A DNA stretch of 64,000 nucleotides from Nematopogon swammerdamellus (GCA_946902875.1 OX336345.1:21297395-21361394); one strand, 5' to 3'. Counted from the stretch's first letter, positions 52,020-63,395 are shown. The notes: a model not told the origin generated them from the sequence alone. Made by a program: numbers and translations.

Positions 52020-52235
52020 AGTTAAGGCCCGCAAGCTTTATTATATTGTGTAGAATTACTGTGTCTCCGACGCTACGGCCGTAGTGGCTATTTTCGGAGG
52101 CAAAAAATGTAGACGGCCGACTTTTTCCGAAATAAATACATTTTTACTTTACATTTTTACTTTTTACTTTTACTTTACCTATTTCACCCGGTATTACTGG
52201 CTGACATCACGGATGTTGCCTGTGACTAAAAAAAA
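52020..52235 (+). repeat. LINE 3' end with TTTAC tail and SINE tail scrap
   Basis: CGCTACGGCCGTAGTGGC, GAAATAAATACATTTTTAC with TTTTAC repeats (to 52183), then TTTCACCCGGTATTACTGGC, a scrap of SINE-A tail with oligo-A. Confidence 0.5.
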
Positions 52236-52730
52236 ATCTTGAAATATGGCGCTACCTTTTTTTCTTTCTCGCTTTTCGATTATATACGAAGAAAGTTCGA
52301 TTTCCATAATCCGTGACCTAGATAAAGATAATCTAGTCTATCTTCACACTACGCCGGAGAGGGGGCTCGTTTGAGGCACTCGCGCACGCTCGCACGGCCT
52401 GCGTGCGAGCCTCGTCTAGATTAGAGGGGCTAATCCAGCAACTAAGCGAGCAAGCAACCTAAGCCTTGAGGTGTGCGGAATGGAGTAGCGAGCGCTCTAA
52501 GCCGGCCCTGGCTGCTTGCTTGGCCAATTACAGCATGTTGCTATACTCTTGTGTGTTAATAATATCTATTCGCTTCCCTTATAGATACAACGTCTGTCTG
52601 TATGTATGGTTTTTTATTGGAACAGACAAGGTTGGCTACAATGTCAGCACATAAACACCTTGTTGAAACCTCGGTTGAAACTAAACTAACTAAACTGACT
52701 AAAACTATACAAATATTTTTATCTAATTTA
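52236..52730. other. No recognised gene
   Basis: Reversed SINE tail scrap at 52608-52655 (GGTTGGCTACAATGTCAGC). No supported frame. Confidence 0.35.
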
Positions 52731-52739
52731 AAAGTTAAA

Positions 52740-52930
52740 TTACAAATTAAAAAAACCCGGCCCTTAAAAAGTAAAAAATTATTTCCGTTTACTTATAAGA
52801 GTTGGGGGACCATTATAAAAATGCGCGCAGATCTGAGTTTTTATACTTTATTTACTTAGTGGTCCCTCGACTTTTTTAATTAAGTAAACGGAAAATAATT
52901 CAGAGTTTAAAGGGTCGGGGGTCCACTTTT
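52740..52930. repeat. Fold-back element FB2, copy 1
   Basis: Left arm CCCGGCCCTTAAAAAGT, TTTCCGTTTACTTA, GAGTTGGGGGACC; right arm GGTCCCTCGACT, TAAGTAAACGGAAAATAA, AAAGGGTCGGGGG. Copy 2 at 54251-54455. Confidence 0.7.
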
Positions 52931-52959
52931 TAAGTTAGGACCACCAGACTACCTTCCAG

Positions 52960-53145
52960 ATGGTACTACCGTACTGGATGTAAGATGGCCGCACAGCAGC
53001 CTCGGTTGTGTTCTACTCTGGTCCAGTATAGCCAGCAATCCAGGGATGTCTCCGGTATTGCACCTACCTTCTCGGAGATGATATTGGCTGGTCGGAGCAT
53101 TCGCTTTGGCCCCTCCGACTCAGCCACCCATACCGGATTATATAA
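52960..53145 (+). mobile_element. SINE-C tail, 5'-truncated
   Basis: GTACTGGATGTAAGATGGCC to CACCCATACCGGATTATAT and A7. Confidence 0.75.
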
Positions 53146-53588
53146 AAAAAATAAAATAAAAAAAGGCGGGTTCGGCCCGCTTACGATTTCTAATCGTTTC
53201 TATGTTCTGTGAATAACACCGAACCATTTTTCACGCTGTCATCCGGGATCTGTTCTTCGTGTAACTGGGCCGCTAGTGGTTTACGTACGCTGATCCGTTT
53301 TTTATTTTTCATGAAAAGAAAATACGACCCGTCGCGTCGTCGCGCCGCCCGACAACCGGACGACCAGACAGCTGACAAACAATGCTAATGGGTACAAAAA
53401 GTGCGAACACGAAAATTGTATTATTGTTGAGGATGATACCTGTCTAATTTTCATTAAAACTTCTATTATATGTGTAGGTATACAATCAGCAATCCTATTT
53501 CGACCAAATGGACGAAAATCGTGAACCTAAAATCGAAAATCATCAGTTATCGCTCGTTTAAACCAATGTCACTTTCATCATTGCTCAT
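53146..53588. other. No recognised gene
   Basis: Nothing supported. Confidence 0.35.
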
Positions 53589-53589
53589 T

Positions 53590-53975
53590 TTTAGGTTTCC
53601 GTATCCCGTACGGAAGCCTATTACTAAGCCTCCGCTGTCTGTCTGCCCGTCCGTCCGTCCGTCCGTCCGTCCGTCTGTCTGTCCGAGGGGCGTATCTCTT
53701 GAACCGTAATAGGTAGCCGTTCGCAGAATATGTGTTACATGGCGGATATATAACAACAAATAATAAAAAAAAGAAACTGTTAAAAATTAAGGGGGGCTCC
53801 CATACAACAAACGTGCGAAAAATCTATTAGTCACGCTACTGAATAATAGATGGCGCCACAGGCTTTTATACATTGCATTGTTGAAAGACAAAAGATAGAC
53901 GGATATTATTGATAGCGGATAGATACGGAAACCTCCGTGCGCGAGTAAAACTCGCACTTGACAGATTTTATTAAC
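53590..53975 (+). repeat. Dispersed repeat D
   Basis: TAGGTTTCCGTATCCCGTAC, CCTATTACTAAGCCTCC, seven CCGT-type repeats, GATGGCGCCACAGGC, ends CGCGAGTAAAACTCGCACTT. Confidence 0.7.
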
Positions 53976-54190
53976 CTCCGACGCAAAAAGAGGGGTGTTA
54001 TAAGTTTAACGTGTGTGTTTGTGTGTGCATGTATGTACACACATGCACACATAAACCTATGTGTGTATGGGTGTGTCTGTTTGTGGCATCGTAGCTCCCA
54101 AACGGATGGACCGATTTTTATGCGGTTTTTTTTATTGGAAAGCTGGTTTAATCGGGATCGGGTTCTCAGCTGTTTGTAATCAAGTAATTA
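53976..54190 (+). repeat. Unclassified dispersed repeat (AACCTCCGACGC type)
   Basis: AACCTCCGACGCAAAAAGAG, GTGTTATAAGTTTAACGTG, GTGGCATCGTAGCTCCCAAA, CGGATGGACCGATTTTTATG. This phrasing is frequent in moth non-coding DNA, but the class is unknown to me. Confidence 0.45.
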
Positions 54191-54250
54191 AGTGATCACA
54201 GTGGACCGATTCGCATGCGGTTTTAAAAAAGCTTCAAATAAAAGTTAAAT

Positions 54251-54455
54251 TACGAATTAAAAAAAACCCCGACCTTTAAAAAGTCAAAAATAATTTCCGT
54301 TTACTTACTTAAAGGAGTCGGGGGTCCGCTAAGTAAATAAAATATAAAAACTGAGAGCTGGAATTTACTTAGCGGTCCCCCGACTCTTTTAAATAAGTAA
54401 ACAAAAATATTTTTTGAAATTTTAAGGGTCAGGGGTTTCTTAAATTTTTAATTTA
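54251..54455. repeat. Fold-back element FB2, copy 2
   Basis: ACCCCGACCTTTAAAAAGTC, TTTCCGTTTACTTACTTAAA, GAGTCGGGGGTCCGCTAAG; inverse arm TTAGCGGTCCCCCGACTC, AAGTAAACAAAAATA, AAGGGTCAGGGGTTT. Confidence 0.7.
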
Positions 54456-54790
54456 AATTTTTACAACCAATTTTTACATATAATATACATGCCCGTTGCC
54501 TTACACAGATAAATTGTAACTCAGACTCAACCGGAAGTTATAATAATCGGTCTGAGAGAAAGTAAGCGCCAAGACCATTGAATAGGTAAGTCGGACATTC
54601 CCCGCGCCAGCGTAACACCATATTTGTAAAAAAACGTACAAATAATATTCGCTACCAGCCAAGCAGAGCGCGATACCACCCGATACCACTCAATCAGAGC
54701 GCGCGCTGTCCCCTCCGCTACAACGGAGCTCGGCGACGCTGGTTCTCATATAAGCATTTGACCGTACCGTGTATCGTGTACGCGTTTTGT
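54456..54790. other. No recognised gene
   Basis: 54536-54760 shares GTCGCCGAG-like pieces with 42900-42960; weak. Confidence 0.3.
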
Positions 54791-54793
54791 ACC

Positions 54794-55117
54794 GTGTGGG
54801 GCCGGTACTTTAAAAGAATAGCCCCACTGCATCTCTCCCCGTGTATGTCGTAAAAGGCGACTAAGGGATATGACTCCCTTCTTATATATATTACTAGGTA
54901 GTCGGGTTTAATCCGCCCGGGTTGGTACCACCGCGCTGAATGAAAGGTCGTTCGAAACGGCTATGTAAATAGTTCGTGTTTTCCGTCCAGTTCAGTGTAG
55001 CCGGCACGACCGAAGAGGAGCACTGACGTGGCATCAAGTTCACCCGGTGTTATGGGCTGACATCATGGATGTTGTAGGTGATGTAGCCAACCGTGTCAGT
55101 TTCCATAAAAAAAAAAA
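54794..55117 (+). mobile_element. SINE-B, full-length
   Basis: GTGTGGGGCCGGTACTTT, TAGCCCCACTGCATCTC, GTCGTAAAAGGCGACTAAGG, body, tail and A11. Very close to 32115-32434. Confidence 0.85.
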
Positions 55118-55454
55118 TTCGACAGTCCGACGTCCAAACCTATTCAACGTTCTTGGTAAGCGCTTTAGGTGGGCTAGTATCGTGCGGGGCGGCGCGCGGA
55201 GGCGGGGCGGGGCGGCGGTGGTTTCGCCCCGCAGGAGCCTTTGTCAATTTGCACGTCGCCGGGAGTATTTCATTTTTCAGCGGCGGCGGCGGGAACCTGT
55301 CCGCGTCACGTCACGACCGAAATAAAATCACCGCCGACGCGCGAGTTTCAATGGAAAATCCGCGACAGACGGGCGGCGTCAGCGGAAAGTTTGCTGCCGT
55401 GGAATTTTTCCGGTGCATTTTGCACGTGTTTACAATTTTCAAACGCGGCTGCAC
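55118..55454. other. GC-rich, no recognised gene
   Basis: Three overlapping plus frames (55047-55507) lack domains and cross a SINE boundary. Confidence 0.35.
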
Positions 55455-55560
55455 TGAATGAAAGGTCGTTCACAGCGGCTAAAGTTCGTGTTTTCTCTCC
55501 AGCTTAGTGTATAGCTGGCACGATCGAAGGGAATCCACTTTCAATGACAAACCTATATAT
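55455..55560 (+). mobile_element. SINE-A/B tail scrap
   Basis: GCACTGAATGAAAGGTCG, GTTCGTGTTTTCTCTCCAGC, GCTGGCACGATCGAAGGGAA. Confidence 0.6.
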
Positions 55561-55609
55561 TTGCATTAAAAACGTTTAATAATCACGCCCCGGTCTGCAG
55601 TTCTGAAAA

Positions 55610-55892
55610 AAATTTACGAAGTTCGAGGTTCGAATTCGGTCGGCGTGTACCAATGAGTTTTTTCTGACAAAAAAAATTACGTGCATACCTACACCTGCTG
55701 CTCCAACGTTCGGACCCGGTGCAAAACTGTAGTTCCCTTCCCTTGCCCCTTACTAGGTGGTAGGCTCAAATTGTAGCCGACTGGGTTGATACCACCGTAC
55801 TGGATGTAAGATGGCAGCATAGCAGCCTCGGTTGCGTTCTCCTCTAGTCCATTATAGCCAGCAATCCAGGGAGGGTCCGGTATGGAATGACT
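55610..55892 (+). mobile_element. SINE-C, both ends truncated
   Basis: B box GGTTCGAATTC, GTACCAATGAGTTTTTTCTG, central domain and body to CAGGGAGGGTCCGGTATGG. The 186-bp satellite begins about 20 bp later. Confidence 0.8.
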
Positions 55893-55904
55893 AGATCCCA
55901 CTAT

Positions 55905-57490
55905 AAAAGTCTTTGCTCATAACTCGCGAATTACTAATTTGGGGTTCGAAGCAACAGCTCAATCGCCAACGAGACAAGTTTACTCAGCTTCAGGGCCATT
56001 ATGATCAATCTGCCGATATAGTAGCTGCATGCAACACTGAAATACAAATGACCTTTCTATCTCAGTGACATGCAATATGTTAGAGCCCATTAAAACTCTT
56101 TGCTCATAACTCATAACTCGCGAATTACTAATTTGGGGTTCGAAGCAACAGCTCAATCGCCAACGCGAAAAGATTACTCAGCTTCAGGGCCATTATGATC
56201 AATCTGCCGATATAGTAGCTGCATGCAACACTGAAATACAAATGACCTTTCTATCTCAGTGACATGCAATATGTTAGAGCCCATTAAAACTCTTTGCTCA
56301 TAAATCGCGAATTACTAATTGGGGTTCGAAGCAACAGCTCAATCGCCAACGAGACAAGTTTACTCAGCTTCAGGGTCATTATGATCAATCTGCCGATATA
56401 GTAGCTGCATGCAACACTGAAATACAAATGACCTTTCTATCTCAGTGACATGCAATATGTTAGAGCCCATTAAAACTCTTTGCTCATAACTCGCGAATTA
56501 CTAATTGGGGTTCGAAGCAACAGCTCAATCGCCAACGAGACAAGTTTACTCAGCTTCAGGGTCATTATGATCAATCTGCCGATATAGTAGCTGCATGCAC
56601 CACTGAAATACAAATGACCTTTCTATCTCAGTGACATGCAATATGTTAGAGCCCATTAAAACTCTTTGCTCATAAATCGCGAATTACTAATTGGGGTTCG
56701 AAGCAACAGCTCAATCGCCAACGAGACAAGTTTACTCAGCTTCAGGGCCATTATGATCAATCTGCCGATATAGTAGCTGCATGCAACACTGAAATACAAA
56801 TGACCTTTCTATCTCAGTGACATGCAATATGTTAGAGCCCATTAAAACTCTTTGCTCATAACTCGCGAATTACTAATTGGGGTTCGAAGCAACAGCTCAA
56901 TCGCCAACGAGACAAGTTTACTCAGCTTCAGGGCCATTATGATCAATCTGCCGATATAGTAGCTGCATGCACCACTGAAATACAAATGACCTTTCTATCT
57001 CAGTGACATGCAATATGTTAGAGCCCATTAAAACTCTTTGCTCATAAATCGCGAATTACTAATTGGGGTTCGAAGCAACAGCTCAATCGCCAACGAGACA
57101 AGTTTACTTAGCTTCAGGGTCATTATGATCAATCTGCCGATATAGTAGCTGCATGCAACACTGAAATACAAATGACCTTTCTATCTCAGTGACATGCAAT
57201 ATGTTAGAGCCCATTAAAACTCTTTGCTCATAACTCGCGAATTACTAATTGGGGTTGGAAGCAACAGCTCAATCGCCAACGAGACAAGTTTACTCAGCTT
57301 CAGGGCCATTATGATCAATCTGCCGATATAGTAGCTGCATGCAACACTGAAATACAAATGACCTTTCTATCTCAGTGACATGCAATATGTTAGAGCTCAT
57401 TAAAACTCTTTGCTCATAACTCGCGAATTACTAATTGGGGTTTGAAGCAACAGCTCAATCGCCAACGAGACAAGTTTACTCAGCTCCGGA
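55905..57490. repeat. 186-bp satellite, about 8.5 monomers
   Basis: Monomer starts AACTCGCGAATTACTAATT and ends AAAACTCTTTGCTCAT. Starts: 55921, 56115, 56302, 56488, 56674, 56860, 57046, 57232, 57418. The first carries an extra AACTCAT. Alternating variants (AAATCGCG/AACTCGCG; GCAACACTG/GCACCACTG) define a 372-bp two-monomer unit. The last monomer breaks off after AGTTTACTCAGCTC. Confidence 0.95.
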
Positions 57491-57935
57491 GCCATTATTA
57501 TCAATCTGCCGACAACGAAAGTGTCATCCGACAGGCCGTTACAAGGAGAACTGCCGGAAAATGCTCCACTTCGTGCTTTTAACTACGGGGGCGCGACGTC
57601 GGATAGGATTTTTTTTGCGCAGCGGGAACAAAAGCAACATTGTTGGGGGTGAGATAAGAGACTTATCCTCGCATTTTTATGATCACGAACACCCGAGGAA
57701 ATAATTTGAATTTATGCCCAACTATTAAGGCGGCGGCAGTTTTAAGACGCGGGAGGGGAGGGCGCCCCAACCCCACGGCTGCGGCGACGTCTTATTCAGA
57801 CAAGCCAACAATATTTATTTTTCGAGAATGCTGAAAGGGGAGAAGCACCCGGCGCGTGTGGAGGTAAAAACTCACGCTGCGGGAATTTTTTGAAAATGTT
57901 CTATTAGTGCAATGAAATGGAAGGTTCCATTCGCG
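57491..57935. other. Spacer between arrays, no recognised gene
   Basis: GC-rich; the 89-codon frame 57435-57704 starts inside the satellite and is not credible. Confidence 0.4.
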
Positions 57936-57940
57936 CGGGT

Positions 57941-59540
57941 GAGTTAAAAACTTCATACGCGACCAACCGCGTTTATGTTGTTTTCGCCATACGCGACCAA
58001 ACGCGCTTATGTTGTTTTCTCCATACGCGACCAACCGCGTTTATGTTGTTTTCTCCATACGCGACCAACCGCGTTTATGTTGTTTACTCCATACGCGACC
58101 AACCGCGTTTATGTTGTTTACTCCATACGCGACCAACCGCGTTTATGTTGTTTTCTCCATACGCGACCAACCGCGTTTATGTTGTTTACTCCATACGCGA
58201 ACAACCGCGTTTATGTTGTTTACTCCATACGCGACCAACCGCCTTTATGTTGTTTACTCCATACGCGACCAACCGCGTTTATGTTGTTTACTCCATACGC
58301 GACCAACCGCGTTTATGTTGTTTACTCCATACGCGACCAACCGCGTTTATGTTGTTTTCTCCATACGCGACCAACCGCGTTTATGTTGTTTACTCCATAC
58401 GTGAACAACCGCGTTTATGTTGTTTACTCCATACGCGACCAACCGCGTTTATGTTGTTTACTCCATACGCGACCAACCGTGTTTATGTTGTTTACTCCAT
58501 ACGCGACCAACCGCGTTTATGTTGTTTACTCCATACGCGACCAACCGCGTTTATGTTGTTTTCTCCATACGCGACCAACCGCGTTTATGTTGTTTTCTCC
58601 ATACGCGACCAACCGCGTTTATGTTGTTTGCTCCATACGCGACCAACCGCGTTTATGTTGTTTTCTCCATACGCGACCAACCGCGTTTATGTTGTTTACT
58701 CCATACGCGAACAACCGCGTTTATGTTGTTTACTCCATACGCGACCAACCGCGTTTATGTTGTTTACTCCATACGCGACCAACCGCGTTTATGTTGTTTA
58801 CTCCATACGCGACCAACCGCGTTTATGTTGTTTACTCCATACGCGACCAACCGCGTTTATGTTGTTTTCTCCATACGCGACCAACCGCGTTTATGTTGTT
58901 TACTCCATACGCGAACAACCGCGTTTATGTTGTTTACTCCATACGCGACCAACCGCGTTTATGTTGTTTACTCCATACGCGACCAACCGCGTTTATGTTG
59001 TTTACTCCATACGCGACCAACCGCGTTTATGTTGTTTACTCCATACGCGACCAACCGCGTTTATGTTGTTTACTCCATACGCGACCAACCGCGTTTATGT
59101 TGTTTACTCCATACGCGACCAACCGCGTTTATGTTGTTTACTCCATACGCGACCAACCGCGTTTATGTTGTTTTCTCCATACGCGACCAACCGCGTTTAT
59201 GTTGTTTACTCCATACGCGACCAACCGCGTTTATGTTGTTTACTCCATACGCGACCAACCGCGTTTATGTTGTTTACTCCATACGCGACCAACCGCGTTT
59301 ATGTTGTTTACTCCATACGCGACCAACCGCGTTTATGTTGTTTACTCCATACGCGACCAACCGCGTTTATGTTGTTTTCTCCATACGCGACCAACCGCGT
59401 TTATGTTGTTTACTCCATACGCGACCAACCGCGTTTATGTTGTTTACTCCATACGCGACCAACCGCGTTTATGTTGTTTACTCCATACGCGACCAACCGC
59501 GTTTATGTTGTTTACTCCATACGCGACCAACCGCGTTTAT
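57941..59540. repeat. 34-bp minisatellite, about 47 units
   Basis: Unit core CCATACGCGACCAACCGCG then TTTATGTTGTTTACT. Main variants are TACT/TTCT at the end and GACCAAC/GAACAAC inside. The unit has no stop in any plus frame and its length is not a multiple of 3, so all three plus frames stay open (up to 582 codons). Not a gene: no start context, intron or unique sequence. Confidence 0.95.
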
Positions 59541-60043
59541 GCAATACATGCAGTACTCTAAAAATACTCTTGTTATCTGTACGATTTACCAGCAATACAA
59601 AAACTATCTTCTGCAGTACCTGTACTCCTGTACTCCTGTACATGAAACACTCTGAAGTACAATAATCCTTCAAAATCCGTTGCAATACATGCAGTACTCT
59701 AAAAATACTCTTGTTATCCATACGAATTACCTGTAGACAAAAACTATCTTCTGCAGTACCTGTACTCCTGTACTCCTGTACATGAAACACTGAAGTACAA
59801 TAATCCTTCAAAATCCGTTGCAATACATGCAGTACACTAAAAATACTCTTGTTATCTATACGAATTACCTGTAGTACAAAAACTATCTTCTGCAGTACCT
59901 GTACTCCTGTACTCCTGTACATGAAACACTCGGAAGTACAATAATCCTTCAAAATCCGTTGCAATACATGCAGTACTCTAAAAATACTCTAGTTATCTAT
60001 ATGAATTACCTGTAGTACAAAAAACCTGCCTTCTGCAGTACCT
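59541..60043. repeat. About 140-bp satellite, 3.6 monomers
   Basis: Monomers start GCAATACATGCAGTACTC at 59541, 59682, 59820, 59961; lengths 141, 138, 141; each holds CTGTACTCCTGTACTCCTG. The first starts seamlessly after the last 34-bp unit (TTTATGCAATAC). SINE-A cuts the fourth. Confidence 0.92.
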
Positions 60044-60432
60044 GTCAGCCTCGATAGCTCAGTGGTGCAGACAGTCGACTGTTGCTATTGATTGTTAAGC
60101 AACGCTGGGCCGGTCAGTACTTGGATGGGTGACCGCTCGACTGTTGGAGGCTGACCGTGGTGCGGATTCAACGTAAAACTGTAGGTCCCTTCCCTTCTTA
60201 CCTTACTAGGTGGTAGGGTTTATCCCGCCCGGGTTGGTACCACCGCACTGAATGACACGTCGGTCGAAACGGCTATGTAAATAGTTCGTGTTTTGCGTCC
60301 AGTTTAGTGTAGCCAACATGAAATGAAGGGAAGCACTGACATGGCACCTAGTTCACCCGCGTGTTATTGGCTGACATCACGGATGTTGTGTAGGTGATGT
60401 AGCCAACAATGTCAGTTTCCATTAAAAAAAAA
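60044..60432 (+). mobile_element. SINE-A, full-length, in satellite
   Basis: GTCAGCCTCGATAGCTCAGT; 5S-like block 60094-60136 (GTTAAGCAACGCTGGGCCGG, TACTTGGATGGGTGACC); B-box-like GGTGCGGATTC; full body and tail, oligo-A at 60423-60432. It inserted after CAGTACCT of the 140-bp monomer, so it is younger than that array. Confidence 0.9.
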
Positions 60433-60870
60433 TTAAATGGAAGAGGAGATGAAACCATTTGTTAACACATAAAATCATACAGTACAATAAACCAGTCTCC
60501 TGCACTAAGACTATTGCGTTCGAAGTCGGGTAAAAACTTAACGCAGCAGCCGCGACCGCCCGCCCCGAGAGGTGAAGCAAGACCCGCCCGCCCTGAGTCG
60601 CGTCTTTTGTCGTTCCCCCCCCCCCCCCCTCCGCGCCGCCCCTCGATGACGTCACGGAAGCGGAAACTGACGCGCGGGAAATATTTTTTCCCTTCTATTT
60701 CGCATCCGCTTCCTGTCGAATGTGATAAAGACGAAAAGAGGATAAAGCGAAAATTGATATACTTACTATCTACCGCACTCTGTGCGTTCGCGCGCATATG
60801 CCTCCTGAGAATAGAGAAAGGCTTGCGCGACTTGTGGAAGGCTGGTGAGGAATTCTGTTAAATAATCCCG
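60433..60870. other. No recognised gene; C run
   Basis: C homopolymer at 60617-60630. Overlapping frames on both strands lack domains. Confidence 0.35.
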
Positions 60871-60873
60871 TTC

Positions 60874-61203
60874 GTGTGGGGCCGGTACTTAAGAAGAATA
60901 GCCCCACTGCAAGCATCTCTCCCCATGCATGCATGTCGTAAAAGGCGACTAAGATGCCGTTCTAAAGGGCGACAGTATTGCCACCTCTTCCCTTGGCACG
61001 GTACTTCCACGAGTCATGCAGCAGGTGGGTCTTCGTGCCTTAGTTGCTGCTTGGTCGATTGAATCTTGTTCGAATACTTTGCGAAACGTGGTGGTCGGTG
61101 TTGTGCTGTAATTTTTAACAGGGTTCTTGCAGCACAACACCGATTAATCGGCTTACCCCGATTGTCGGGATGCAGCGTGTGTGATATGTATGTATGTATG
61201 TAG
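60874..61203 (+). mobile_element. SINE-B with second-type tail
   Basis: GTGTGGGGCCGGTACTT, TAGCCCCACTGC, GTCGTAAAAGGCGACTAAG, GGCACGGTACTTCCACGAG, GTGGTCGGTGTTGTGCTG, ACCCCGATTGTCGGGATGC and TATG repeats. Confidence 0.8.
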
Positions 61204-61535
61204 TCGCGTTCGTCAAATTGACTTACATATTAATAGATTTCACTTCAAATACGCTCGATCGGTTCCTACTGACATAAGCCAAACGGTGGATCTCGAGTTG
61301 ACGACACGGTCTGTCAGTCGCACGCTCGCACGCTCGGGGAGCGCAGGCGCGTCCCTTGCGACACTGTAAAAATCATACCGTGAAGAGAAACAAGGATGAC
61401 TGCGCCACATATCACAAATAAGTGCACGTATGTCACGTAATTTCCAATTGTATTTTACAAATCACCGAAAGGGCCGACGACCGTTCGTCGAACGTTCTTT
61501 GGTTATACTCTATACTATATACTCTATACTAATTT
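61204..61535. other. No recognised feature
   Basis: Nothing supported. Confidence 0.35.
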
Positions 61536-61877
61536 GCATCAATCAGCTGTTTAACGCAATTCCGCCGTCCACTTTCCACCTCCGCACCACACGTACCGGT
61601 CAGGGATTGCATCCCTATATGCTGGACTTACCGCGGATGCGTACCAATCTATTCTGCAGATCTTTCCTCTACAGAACCGGTAAACTCTGGAACGCTCTCC
61701 CTGCTCATATATTCCCCCCCAAGTACAGTCTCGGATCCTTCAAGAGGGGCGTGAATGGGCACCTGTCAGGCCGGCATGGCATTCGCAACCCCCGCATACG
61801 GCCGAATGTCCATGGGCGTCGTTAGACATCTTATGGGTGGCTCGGCGCCATATGTCGCGCTTTCAATAAAAAAAAAA
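61536..61877 (+). pseudogene. LINE-E C-terminal fragment, best copy
   Basis: Reads FNAIPPSTFHLRTTRTGQGL, RMRTNLFCRSFLYRTGKLWN, ALPAHIFPPKYSLGSFKRGV, NGHLSGRHGIRN and stop at 61823; 3' end CATATGTCGCGCTTTCAATA plus A10. The frame is open through the stop, so this is the reference for the LINE-E copies at 3790, 8257, 37968 and 49576. The catalytic part is missing. Confidence 0.85.
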
Positions 61878-62960
61878 TCTGCGACTCAAATGCGGTTTTA
61901 GGGTAATCAGATCATTTATTTCGTCAGGCTCTTTTGCTAGGTGGTGATTCCACATTTATAGAACAGAGGCGAACAGAGTGCGAAGCGACTTCTACACCAT
62001 CTCTCCCCCCCCCCCCCCCCCCCCCACCGAATATATTTTAAGTCTAAGTCTGAGTTGGCGTCGCATCGCTCCGTACAGAATCAAATAAACTTGACCGGGT
62101 TTAGGAAAAACACTCAACAATTTTTTTCCCGTTCGCGGATATGGTTCGTTTGTAGTCCCCGCAGATGGGAGGCGGCGCCGCCACCGCGCGGGTAATGCGA
62201 GGTTAAGATGACAGGCGGCGATGGTGCATGAAGCAATCTGTTTGATGTGCTCTTACCTACTCCCTTCCGTTGCCCGCGTGCTTCCAACCCTGCTGCCGGC
62301 AACGCGCGGGTCCCTTAGGTAGGGCACCAAAGAGGTACCTATTATGTACTAGCGTACTAGAGAACTCACTCGGCCAACTAGCATGTTCCAACTAGTTGCG
62401 GTTCACGTTCTTCAAGCCTTTTAGTCGAGCGCGAGAGGCTGCAGCGCGCAGTCGTCGTCTGCCTCCTGCTGCGCCTCGCCTACTTTATACGAATAAATTT
62501 ACACATCTTCGTCCGTGCGCTCACGCTAATGTTAATGATATGTAGCTACTAGCTAGTCGAAGGTGCGAATCTGGAGATAAAGAGACATTGACGACGCACG
62601 AGTGCGATCGTTCTCCCTGCCCCTCTGGCTTACTTCTTACCCCCTGCCTCTCTCCCGCACGCTTCCCGCCCCGCGTGCGCTCCCCTTTTCCGCTCGGCTC
62701 TGCGCTCCGCCTTCCTGCTACCTTACCCCATACCTCAGCCGCTGGGACACCGCAACTCTGTATATTTCTTCGGAGCGATAACTCTAGTACGCTTGTACAT
62801 AACACCTCTTTGTAGGGCACTGGTTTGTTTTATCACTTTTAAAAGCTTGAATAAAATAAAATAAATTATTGGTTGATCTCTTTGCGTCTATTTACGAAAA
62901 TTAAATTTTTTGCCCCCCCCGTTTTTTATGGAGACTGACACGTTTGGCTACATCGCCATA
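61878..62960. other. No recognised gene; C run
   Basis: C homopolymer at 62005-62025; reversed SINE-A tail end at 62920-62956 (GGAGACTGACACGTTTGGC). Frames at 62521-62820 on both strands overlap and lack domains. Confidence 0.4.
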
Positions 62961-62964
62961 CTTA

Positions 62965-63385
62965 ATTTTTATTTATTTATTTATTCTGGAAATACAAACA
63001 GCTACATACATACATGTAGTGTTATAAAGAGAGTAAATAATTTAAGCTAAATTAGGTATGTAACCAGCGAAGATATCTAAAAAAAATATACACGAATAAG
63101 TATAAAATTGACAATATTTGTGAAGCAATACCTACGTTAGTGACGCACAAGCATTGGTCAAGATACCAAAGAAGAGAAAAAAAAGAAATTAGAGATATAA
63201 AAGCACTTAAACAAATAATTCACACACCACTCAATGATACCTGCTCAATGCATCACCCCGCTACGAGAGCAGACACTTCACACCATGGTATTGTTCCCTG
63301 TGATTGTTCTATAATAAGTAATAACACGCAAAGCATTATACACGCACAATTTATATTCGCCTATGTATGTAAGGTCTTTCATTAG
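62965..63385 (-). repeat. Possible LINE 3' end, minus strand
   Basis: TTTATTTATTTATTCTGGAA then ACATACATACATG, resembling a reversed polyadenylation region. The 81-codon plus frame at 63140-63385 has no recognisable family. Confidence 0.35.
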
Positions 63386-63395
63386 TAGGTAATAG

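Noticed and set aside
55047..55507. Three overlapping plus ORFs (92, 122, 88 codons)
   Set aside because: GC-rich open frames beginning inside a SINE-B tail; composition artefact.
57941..59540. CRISPR-like regular array
   Set aside because: Direct tandem repeats without spacers in a eukaryotic context.
57917..59665. 582-codon plus ORF (and 528- and 412-codon ORFs in other frames)
   Set aside because: They are forced by a stop-free 34-bp tandem unit; the peptide is purely the repeat and has no independent evidence.
62521..62820. 99-codon minus ORF with antisense partner
   Set aside because: Both strands open owing to GC-rich content; no motif.
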